A stretch of 14,637 bases of DNA from JAXHTH01 sp034211115 (GTDB lineage Bacteria > Planctomycetota > Phycisphaerae > Phycisphaerales > SM1A02): positions 1-14,637 of the forward strand of contig JAXHTH010000273.1 of assembly GCA_034211115.1 (NCBI GenBank). The letters run 5' to 3'. Shown piece after piece: positions 7,711 through 13,254 of the stretch. The notes beneath the pieces are model-generated. The model saw nothing but the letters and a program-made list of their open reading frames with translations, was not told the origin of the DNA and did not search any database. The stretch's first letter is position 1. Each line of letters begins with the position of its first letter. A program made the translations under genes and the position numbers.

Positions 7711-8292
7711 CTACTTCTTCGCCGCCTGCGCGCCCAGATACTTGGCGATATCGAAGTCGACGAAGTCCGCGTGATGGAAGATGATCGACTCGATGGACCG
7801 CTGGACCTTGTCGCCCTCGTGGCTGTGCGTCGCGACGATGTGCATCACTTCCGGGGGCAGGCCGTGCTTGTAGCACATCGCCACGCCGGAGAACGGGTGG
7901 CGGAGCATCTCGCCGTAGTGCCCCTTGATGACCTCGCCCGACGCATCCTTGTCGAACTCGAGCGGCTTGCCCACATCGGCGAGCAGCGAGCCGGCGAGAA
8001 GATGGTCGCGATTGATCGGGATCTTGTCGCCGAAGATCTCGTTGAGCACATCGGCGATCGCCAGGCACTGCCGCGCGCAGGAGCGAAGGTGATCGATGTA
8101 GGTGAGGTCGATGTCGCCGGCGAGAAGGGTGAACTTCACCGCGCGCAGCTCATCGAACGTCCAGCCCTTCCCGCCGCAGCCGGTGGTGATGGCTTCGCTC
8201 CACACGGCCGCGACCTTCTCGCGGAGAGCGGGGTCGGCGATGTGCATGATCTCGGGCAGCAGTTCGGCGATATCTTTCGTCGTGTACGTCAT
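7711..8292 (-). CDS. HD-fold protein with altered HD dyad
   Basis: A 193-residue, mostly helical protein with the layout of a small HD-domain phosphohydrolase: H68 in YIDHLRSC, then HLLAGSLLADVGKP (97-110) where the family has LLHDIGKP, then RHPFSGVAM (131-139), HIVATHSHEGD (151-161) and IIFHHADFVDFD (170-181). In normal HD enzymes H68 and the HD pair bind the metal; here the dyad histidine is A105 while D106 stays. It may be a weakened enzyme, use other histidines (H132, H156, H158, H173, H174 are available), or act as a binding protein. The frame is open to 8367, but the first 25 codons would read through the palindrome at 8321-8338 and into the GNAT gene, so I place the start at ATG 8292 (alternative 8301), preceded by GAGG. 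Confidence 0.75.
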   Translation of the reverse strand: MTYTTKDIAELLPEIMHIADPALREKVAAVWSEAITTGCGGKGWTFDELRAVKFTLLAGDIDLTYIDHLRSCARQCLAIADVLNEIFGDKIPINRDHLLAGSLLADVGKPLEFDKDASGEVIKGHYGEMLRHPFSGVAMCYKHGLPPEVMHIVATHSHEGDKVQRSIESIIFHHADFVDFDIAKYLGAQAAKK

Positions 8293-8320
8293 CGCGGGCA
8301 TGTCCTCGTTCGGGAACGCA

Positions 8321-8338
8321 CCCCGGGCAAGCCCGGGG
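8321..8338. repeat. Palindrome CCCCGGGC-AA-GCCCGGGG abutting GNAT stop
   Basis: A perfect 8-bp inverted repeat with a 2-nt spacer. On the minus strand it begins directly after the TAG stop of the acetyltransferase. It lacks a T-tract, so intrinsic termination is doubtful, though it could stabilise the 3' end. It resembles short GC palindromes scattered in planctomycete-type genomes. Confidence 0.65.
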
Positions 8339-8902
8339 CTATGTGGATGAAGCAGTATCGTACTCATCGCGGCACAGGCCGTAGAGCGCGAGATCCTCGA
8401 AGCGGTCCTTCTTTTTCACGTGCTGCGGCGCGACGCCCTCGGCCTTCATGCCGATCTTCTCCAGCACCCGGCCGGAGGCGGGGTTGCGCGCGAAATGATG
8501 GGCGTGGACGCGGTTGAGGCGCAGCGTGTGGAAGCCGTAGTCCAGCGCCGCCGCCGCGGCCTCGGTCGCGTAGCCCTGATTCCAGTATGGCCGGCCGACC
8601 CAGTAGCCCATCTCCGCCCGCTGATGGGCGGGGGTGATCGAGAGCCCGATCGCCCCGACGAGCGCGCCGTCATCGCGGCGGGTGATGGCGAACACCGCAC
8701 CCTCCCCGGCCTGGAACACCGGTCGATGCGTCGTGATCCAGTCCTCGGCCAGCCCGTCCGGATACGGGTGCGGAATGAGCAGCGTGGTGTCCGCGACGGC
8801 TCGGTCCCCCGCCAGCCGCTGCACATCCGGCGCATCGTCAACCGTGAACGGCCGGAGAATCAGGCGATCGGTCTCAATCGAGGGTTGATCCACGAAAGAC
8901 AT
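8339..8902 (-). CDS. GNAT-family N-acetyltransferase (RimJ/RimL type)
   Basis: A 187-residue, full-length acetyltransferase. The N-terminal strand ETDRLILRPFTVDDA (10-24) is typical of the RimJ/RimL group. The acetyl-CoA pyrophosphate loop is seen in WNQGYATEA (107-115) after the GYWVGRPY strand. LNRVHAHHFARNPAS followed by VLEKIGMKAEG is the usual C-terminal part, where Asn-Pro/Ala-Ser precedes the last CoA-contacting helix. Known members acetylate ribosomal-protein N-termini, antibiotics or small amines; the substrate here is not predictable. No Shine-Dalgarno precedes the ATG at 8902 because a CACAGAGG-type repeat runs right up to it, and a palindrome abuts the stop. A link to the metabolic cluster is not evident. 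Confidence 0.88.
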   Translation of the reverse strand: MSFVDQPSIETDRLILRPFTVDDAPDVQRLAGDRAVADTTLLIPHPYPDGLAEDWITTHRPVFQAGEGAVFAITRRDDGALVGAIGLSITPAHQRAEMGYWVGRPYWNQGYATEAAAAALDYGFHTLRLNRVHAHHFARNPASGRVLEKIGMKAEGVAPQHVKKKDRFEDLALYGLCRDEYDTASST

Positions 8903-9057
8903 TCACCACAGAGGCGCAGAGAACGCAGAGGGGGAACATGGTAACTCGTGATCGAAAGCCACATATCGGCCCGAAACAGGGGCCTGATCCTCACCTTGAC
9001 TCATTTCCCTCTCATCAACTCCGTGGCCCTCCGTGGCCCTCCGTGTTTCAAAACCAC
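8903..9057. repeat. CACAGAGG / CTCCGTGG intergenic repeat pair
   Basis: The left part (8903-8935) carries CACCACAGAGG with CGCAGAG units about 9 nt apart. The right part (9018-9048) carries three CTCCGTG units 10 nt apart. The two arms are roughly complementary in type (CAGAGG-like against CTCCGTG-like), as in the dispersed repeat often seen between genes of planctomycetes and deltaproteobacteria. Between them is unique sequence with no gene. The element fills the whole gap between the lyase stop and the GNAT start. Confidence 0.65.
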
Positions 9058-9840
9058 TCAGGACAACGTTCGGGGCGCCGGCCCGTCGTACGTGTGGGCG
9101 ACGGGATCAATCTTCCGCATCGGCCGCATGCGGGTCTGCTCCTCGCGCACGTGGGCGACCATCCCCGCGCAGCGGGCGATCATGAACAGCCCGTTCATCA
9201 CGGCCGGCTCGAACTCCAGGTCGGCGAGGATGGCCCCGATCGCGCCGTCGACGTTGATGGGAAGCGCCTTGCCGCGCTCGGCGAAGACGTTCTCGACGGC
9301 CTGGGCCGCCTCGCAGTGTTGGCCGAACGCCCCGCACTCCCTGGCGAGCTCGAAGAGCCGCTTCGTCCGGGGATCGGCGGTGTGGATGCGATGGCCGAAG
9401 CCGGCGATGCGTCGCCCGGCGGTCTTGTAATCATCGAGCACGCCCGCGGCGGCGGCGTCCATCGCCTCGCCGCTCTCGACGCGCGCGAGCACATCCTTCA
9501 TCGCCTTGGCGCAGTTCTCCATCGCCCCGCCGTGATGCCGGTTGATGCTCATGATCCCCGCGGCGACGGCGGCGGAGATGTTCGCCCCCGTCGAGGCCAC
9601 GGTGCGCGCGGCCAGCGCTGAAGGAGGCGTCGCGCCGTGATCGATGCCCGAACAGAGGATCGCGTCCATCAGGCGGCCGGTCTTCGCATCGGGCACCTCG
9701 CCGCGGATAATCAGATACACCATCGCCCCGAAGCTGACGTTGCCCATCAGCTCGGCGATGTCGTAGCCGCGCACACGGACGTGGTTGGGCTCGATCTGCG
9801 TGATCGCGGTGGTCCAGGCGTTGGGATTGGTGTCGGGCAT
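9058..9840 (-). CDS. Citryl-CoA lyase-like protein (citrate synthase fold)
   Basis: A 260-residue protein matching the lyase part of ATP-citrate lyase and stand-alone citryl-CoA lyase, much shorter than citrate synthase (about 370-430). The N-terminal TTAITQIEP and VRVRGYDIAEL segments are typical of the lyase subgroup. The citrate synthase catalytic residues are all present: the histidine pair in HHGGA (102-106), GFGHR (147-151, H150) and D198 in NVDGAIGAI, plus H68 in GIDHG. The reaction expected is cleavage of citryl-CoA (or an alkyl-citryl-CoA) to acetyl-CoA (or acyl-CoA) and oxaloacetate or another 2-oxoacid. The synthetase alpha gene lies immediately upstream, which supports a two-step citrate-cleaving system. 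The ATG at 9840 has only AGGA 12 nt away, because heptamer repeats fill its leader. Related alternative: 2-methylcitryl-CoA lyase. Confidence 0.87.
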   Translation of the reverse strand: MPDTNPNAWTTAITQIEPNHVRVRGYDIAELMGNVSFGAMVYLIIRGEVPDAKTGRLMDAILCSGIDHGATPPSALAARTVASTGANISAAVAAGIMSINRHHGGAMENCAKAMKDVLARVESGEAMDAAAAGVLDDYKTAGRRIAGFGHRIHTADPRTKRLFELARECGAFGQHCEAAQAVENVFAERGKALPINVDGAIGAILADLEFEPAVMNGLFMIARCAGMVAHVREEQTRMRPMRKIDPVAHTYDGPAPRTLS

Positions 9841-9856
9841 TTGAGGTTTGAGTCCT

Positions 9857-9902
9857 GAGGCTTGAGGCTTGGGGCTTGGGGCTTGGGGCTTGAGGCTTGG
9901 GG
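9857..9902. repeat. Heptamer tandem repeat (GAGGCTT/GGGGCTT)
   Basis: Six successive 7-nt units occupy 9857-9898: two GAGGCTT, three GGGGCTT and one GAGGCTT, then a partial unit. Degenerate units (GAGGTTTGAGTCCT) continue down to 9841, directly against the lyase start codon, and further loose units follow to about 9925. The tract separates the lyase from the synthetase alpha gene. Confidence 0.85.
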
Positions 9903-9957
9903 ACCCGGAGGCTTGGAGGTCGGGGGAAGCGTTCCCCTGCGGGTCGCGGCTAAACGG

Positions 9958-9985
9958 GGTGTATTATTACATTTGAATTGTTATG
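9958..9985. other. AT-rich island at alpha-subunit stop
   Basis: A stretch of roughly 27 nt (gtattattacatttgaattg and flanks) that is strongly AT-rich within a GC-rich region, beginning right after the alpha-subunit TAA. It could help RNA polymerase release or contain a promoter for the lyase gene, but neither a hairpin-plus-U-tract nor a good -35 element is seen. Confidence 0.4.
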
Positions 9986-10904
9986 TCGCCGGCTGGAGGC
10001 GGGCGAGGACTTCGGCGGCGGCGTCGGGGAGATCGCCGAAGCCGTCCACCACGGTCGCGCCGGCGTTGCGCAGCGCTTCGACCTTCCCCGCGTGCGTGCC
10101 GCGGTTGCCCTCGATGATCGCCCCGGCGTGGCTGAAGCGTGTGCCTTCCTTCGCCGCCTTGCCGCCGATGTAAGCGATGACGGGCTTGGTCACCTTTCCG
10201 GCCTGAATGAGCTCCGCGAGGCGCTCCTCCTGGCTGCCGCCGATCTCGCCGAAGATGACGATCGCATCGGTGTCGGCATCGGCCTCGAACAGCTCGGCGA
10301 CATCGGGGATGGGCAGGCCGATGACGCTGTCCCCGCCCACGTGCACGAGCGTGCTCAGCCCGATGCCCTTGCGCGAAAGGTAATACCCGCAGGAACTGGT
10401 CATGCCCCCGGACCGCGAGATGACACCGACGGTGTTTCCGGGGGCCGGCTCGTTGAACCACTCGCGGGCAGAGGCGGCGCGTCCGCCGATCATGCCCAGC
10501 ACGCCCCGGCCGGGGCTGATGACGCCCAGCGTGTTGGGGCCGACGAAGCGCGCGCCGTGCCTGTCCGCGGCGGCGGCGATGGTCATCGCATCCCAGAGCG
10601 GCACGCGATCGGGCACGAGCACGAGCAGTTTCACGCCGGCCTCGATCGCCTCGATCGCCGCCCCTTTCACGAGCCGGGCGGGGACGAAGACGACGGAGAT
10701 GTCGACCTCGCCCACGTCGTCGATCGCCTCGCTGACGGTGTTGAAGACGGGCACGCCCTCGACATCCTGGCCCCCCTTTCCGGGGGTGCAGCCGGCGACG
10801 ACGTTCGTGCCGAACTCCCGCATGAGCTTCGTCCGCGCCCGGCCTTCCCGGCCGGTGATGCCCTGCACGAGCACGCGTTTGTCCTGGTCGATGATGATGG
10901 CCAT
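9981..10904 (-). CDS. Succinyl-CoA-synthetase-type alpha subunit (citryl-CoA synthetase candidate)
   Basis: A 307-residue protein of standard SucD length (about 290-300). The CoA-binding Rossmann part shows GITGREG (16-22) and CTPGKGG; the ligase part shows GPNTLGVISPG, GVISRSGG, the VGGDSVIG loop and FGEIGGSQEE. The phosphorylated histidine is present as H259 in RFSHAGAII, so the phospho-histidine mechanism (acid + CoA + ATP to acyl-CoA) should work. It pairs with the beta subunit at 11465-13003. Because the adjacent gene is a citryl-CoA lyase, I favour a citrate or alkylcitrate-activating enzyme over succinyl-CoA synthetase, but the alpha subunit alone does not settle the substrate. ATG at 10904 follows GAAGG about 6 nt upstream. 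An SRPBCC gene, 90 nt upstream, separates it from beta. Confidence 0.9.
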   Translation of the reverse strand: MAIIIDQDKRVLVQGITGREGRARTKLMREFGTNVVAGCTPGKGGQDVEGVPVFNTVSEAIDDVGEVDISVVFVPARLVKGAAIEAIEAGVKLLVLVPDRVPLWDAMTIAAAADRHGARFVGPNTLGVISPGRGVLGMIGGRAASAREWFNEPAPGNTVGVISRSGGMTSSCGYYLSRKGIGLSTLVHVGGDSVIGLPIPDVAELFEADADTDAIVIFGEIGGSQEERLAELIQAGKVTKPVIAYIGGKAAKEGTRFSHAGAIIEGNRGTHAGKVEALRNAGATVVDGFGDLPDAAAEVLARLQPAT

Positions 10905-10994
10905 GGGGAACCTTCGATGTTGCGGATGCGTGTTGCGAAGAAGAAGTGATTCGTGGGCGCCGGCGGCGTGCGCGAAGCCGCAGGCGGGGATCGC

Positions 10995-11450
10995 TTACAT
11001 CTGCCCGTCCCTCAGGTCGATATCGTGTTCGAGGAACGCCTTGAGGCACAGGAGCATGTGCGTCCAGCCGTGACAGTGCGCGTAGGAGCTTTCCAGTCCG
11101 CGCTGATCGCTTCGCCAGCCGGTTTCGTGGACGGAGACGCGGGTCGCGCCGGCGTCGAGCGGCTCGAAGATCATCGTCCACGTCGTGGACTGCTCGACCT
11201 GCCAGCCCTGCCAGGCGCAGACGAGCTTCTGGTTGACATCGAGTTCGAGCACGCGGACATCGGCCTCCTCGCCGTCCGCCCAGGTCCAGCGGACGGTCTG
11301 GCCCGCGATGGGGGGCCCGCCGGCGGTCTTCGTGAAGTACCGGCAGAGCCTGTCCGGATCGACAACGGCCTGGAAGACCTCCGCCGCCGGGCGCTCGATG
11401 CGCTGGCGCACCATGAAGTTGATCTCGAGATTCGCCTCGTCGGCGGTCAT
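10995..11450 (-). CDS. SRPBCC/AHSA1 (START-like) domain protein
   Basis: A 151-residue single-domain protein. RQRIERPAAEVFQAVVDPDRLCRYF (about 15-39) is the standard N-terminal strand and helix of the AHSA1/SRPBCC family; TWADGEEADVRVLELD, the TTWTMIFEPLDAGATRVSV strands and a long C-terminal helix with HGWTHMLLCLKAFLEHDID complete the fold. Such proteins form a deep hydrophobic pocket for small ligands or assist other proteins. No catalytic residue set is apparent. The gene starts 14 nt after the beta-subunit stop, with AGGAG 6 nt before its ATG, and precedes alpha by 90 nt, so it is almost certainly cotranscribed with the synthetase. An insertion of this kind between alpha and beta subunit genes is unusual. 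The open frame extends far upstream, but the codons above 11450 lie within the beta gene. Confidence 0.85.
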   Translation of the reverse strand: MTADEANLEINFMVRQRIERPAAEVFQAVVDPDRLCRYFTKTAGGPPIAGQTVRWTWADGEEADVRVLELDVNQKLVCAWQGWQVEQSTTWTMIFEPLDAGATRVSVHETGWRSDQRGLESSYAHCHGWTHMLLCLKAFLEHDIDLRDGQM

Positions 11451-11456
11451 CGCTGA

Positions 11457-11461
11457 CTCCT
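11457..11461 (-). promoter_or_regulatory. Shine-Dalgarno of SRPBCC gene
   Basis: AGGAG on the minus strand, 6 nt before the ATG at 11450 and inside the short gap after the beta-subunit stop. It fixes the SRPBCC start and argues for translation as part of the same transcript. Confidence 0.7.
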
Positions 11462-11464
11462 GAC

Positions 11465-13003
11465 TCACGCGGCGGCGGCTTCGGCGGTGTCGAGGACGGG
11501 AATCGCCATGTCGACGAACAGCACGCGCCGGCCCGCGCGGAGGCACTCGATCTCGCAGGCGATGAGCTCCGAGTCCTTCCCCGACACGTCCTCCTCGCTC
11601 ACCGCGAGCACCGGCTTGCCGTTCTGGTTCAGCTCCAGCAGGTCCGCGGCGTGCTCGAGGACGAACGCGCTCGTCTCGGGATCGCAGTTGCGGTGATCGA
11701 TCCAGACGGTGCCGCCGGCGATGGGGAAGTGGTAGGCATCGTCGCGGCCGACGAAGTCGGGCACGCGGCGCTGCATCTCGACCGACTCGCCGCCCGACTG
11801 CTCGACGAGGTCGCGGAAGCGCTGCGCGCAGAAGGCCGGCGTATCGTCCTTGCGGTAACACTCGATCGTCGCGGGCAGGTCCCGGCACGCATCGTGCAGG
11901 ATGTCGACGGCGCGATCTTCGCTGTTGCCGCCGAGCCGGACGACGACGGGAATGCTCATGTTCAGCTCGATGAACGCCTTGGCGAGGCCGTAGGCGGAGT
12001 GATACTGCTCCTGGCTGGCCACCCCGCTGCCGGAGCCGAAGTAGCCGACCAGGCCCGGCTGAGAGCAGATGATGCGGGCGGCGCGATAGACCTTCGCCAC
12101 CGACGGATTGCCGGACGTGTCGCAGAAGTTGGCGATGGTGAAGCCCTCGTTGGTGACGGCGTCCATGGACATCATCGACCCGCCCCCGCCCGCGCCGTGG
12201 AAGCCGATCAGCCCGCGGCCGTCGGACGCGCCTTCCGTGGGCAGTTGCGCGAAGTAAAAGGTCCCGCGATGGTCGTTCTTCTCCAGCTCGTAGGCGATCC
12301 GCTCGAGTTCTGTCGCGGGATGATCCAGCTCGCGCGCGATCTCGATGCCGAGTTCCGGATGACGGAAGACGGCGTAATCATCGACGGTGACGCGGCAGTC
12401 GGCGGCGACAATGCGGCCGTCCCGCGTCGTCACCAGCGGGTTGATCTCCAGCGATCTCGCCTCGACCTGGCCAGCGATGTCGGCGATCTTCACGATGACG
12501 TCGACGAGCTGCTCGTGCAGGGAGGTGTCGACGTTCGAGTCCTCGACGACGGGGCGCACGGCGGCGGGATCGACGCCCTCCGTCGCACTGACGGGCAGAC
12601 GGGCGACGGCCTGCGCCCGGTCCTCGATGCCCGACCCGCCGTGGCAGTCCAGCAGGAGAACGGGCGCGCGGGCCGCATCGTCGATGCTCAGGGAGACGAA
12701 CAACTCATCGGCGATGTCCAGGGTTTCCTCGACGAGCACCTCGGTGACGGGAAAGTTCCCGAAGGTCATCCCCAGCAGTTTCGCCGCGGCCTCGGCCGCC
12801 TCGTCGGGCGCGTCGGCGAAGACGATCCCGCCCTTGGCCTTGCGGCTCGTCGTCCACGCCTGGACCTTGAGGATGGCGCGTGAGCCGATCTCGGCGGCGG
12901 CGGCGCGGGCCTCGTCGGCGGAGGTCACCGCCCGCCCGCGGGGGATGGCGATGCCGTGCTCGGCAAGCAGCGCTTTGCCCTGGTATTCGTGCAGTCTGGC
13001 CAT
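11465..13003 (-). CDS. ATP-grasp acyl-CoA synthetase beta subunit with extra C-terminal domain
   Basis: A 512-residue protein, some 120 longer than SucC (about 390). It opens with MARLHEYQGKALLAEHG, the typical SucC start, which sets the ATG at 13003; the open frame further upstream lacks similarity. LEINPLV (185-191) and D202 match the ATP-grasp metal site. Two loops differ from SucC: the glycine-rich HAGGRGKAGG is AWTTSRKAKGG (49-59), and DVGGGA/NIFGG are replaced by DTSGNPSV and YFGSGSGVASQ. After the CoA-ligase domain (to about 400) comes an extension from about 415 to 512 whose segment around C440-C487 resembles a ferredoxin fold with most cysteines lost. Together with alpha it should activate a carboxylic acid with ATP and CoA; the neighbouring lyase suggests citrate or a relative. 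GAGGA lies upstream of the start. Confidence 0.87.
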   Translation of the reverse strand: MARLHEYQGKALLAEHGIAIPRGRAVTSADEARAAAAEIGSRAILKVQAWTTSRKAKGGIVFADAPDEAAEAAAKLLGMTFGNFPVTEVLVEETLDIADELFVSLSIDDAARAPVLLLDCHGGSGIEDRAQAVARLPVSATEGVDPAAVRPVVEDSNVDTSLHEQLVDVIVKIADIAGQVEARSLEINPLVTTRDGRIVAADCRVTVDDYAVFRHPELGIEIARELDHPATELERIAYELEKNDHRGTFYFAQLPTEGASDGRGLIGFHGAGGGGSMMSMDAVTNEGFTIANFCDTSGNPSVAKVYRAARIICSQPGLVGYFGSGSGVASQEQYHSAYGLAKAFIELNMSIPVVVRLGGNSEDRAVDILHDACRDLPATIECYRKDDTPAFCAQRFRDLVEQSGGESVEMQRRVPDFVGRDDAYHFPIAGGTVWIDHRNCDPETSAFVLEHAADLLELNQNGKPVLAVSEEDVSGKDSELIACEIECLRAGRRVLFVDMAIPVLDTAEAAAA

Positions 13004-13160
13004 GAATGTCCTCGCTCCGTTCCCTTCGCGCCGTGGCTGTCGCGGCCCGAGAATGACAAGTGGGGCATCGTAGCCCGGCCCCCGGAAGTGGACAATGAGA
13101 TAAGCGATGGCCGTCGGGCGGCGGAACCAGATTCGAGCCGCACTTCTCAGGTCGTGCTCC

Positions 13161-13213
13161 GAGGGTGGCGGGTGGCGGGTGCCGGAATGACGGCCGGCCG
13201 GGACGGCCGTCCC
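13161..13213. repeat. GGTGGCG units and GGGACGGCCGTCCC palindrome
   Basis: In the 251-nt gap before the beta-subunit gene (13004-13254), 7-nt GGTGGCG-type units at about 13163-13180 are followed by a perfect 14-nt palindrome GGGACGGCCGTCCC at 13200-13213. No gene was found in the gap. On the minus strand the palindrome is about 200 nt upstream of the beta start and 40 nt past the membrane-protein stop. Confidence 0.55.
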
Positions 13214-13254
13214 ACCCTTCCACCCGTTCTGTGCCTCATCCTCCGTCGTCGGCC

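Noticed and set aside
8321..8338. Intrinsic terminator after the GNAT gene
   Set aside because: The stem is strong but the loop is only 2 nt and no T-tract follows; recorded as a palindromic repeat.
8293..8367. HD-like protein starting at 8367
   Set aside because: Those codons translate the palindrome at 8321-8338 and overlap the GNAT gene by 29 nt; the HD-family sequence begins at MTYTTKD.
11451..11888. Long N-terminal extension of the SRPBCC protein
   Set aside because: It lies antiphase in the beta-subunit gene and is Arg/Pro-rich; the AGGAG site and SRPBCC similarity place the start at 11450.
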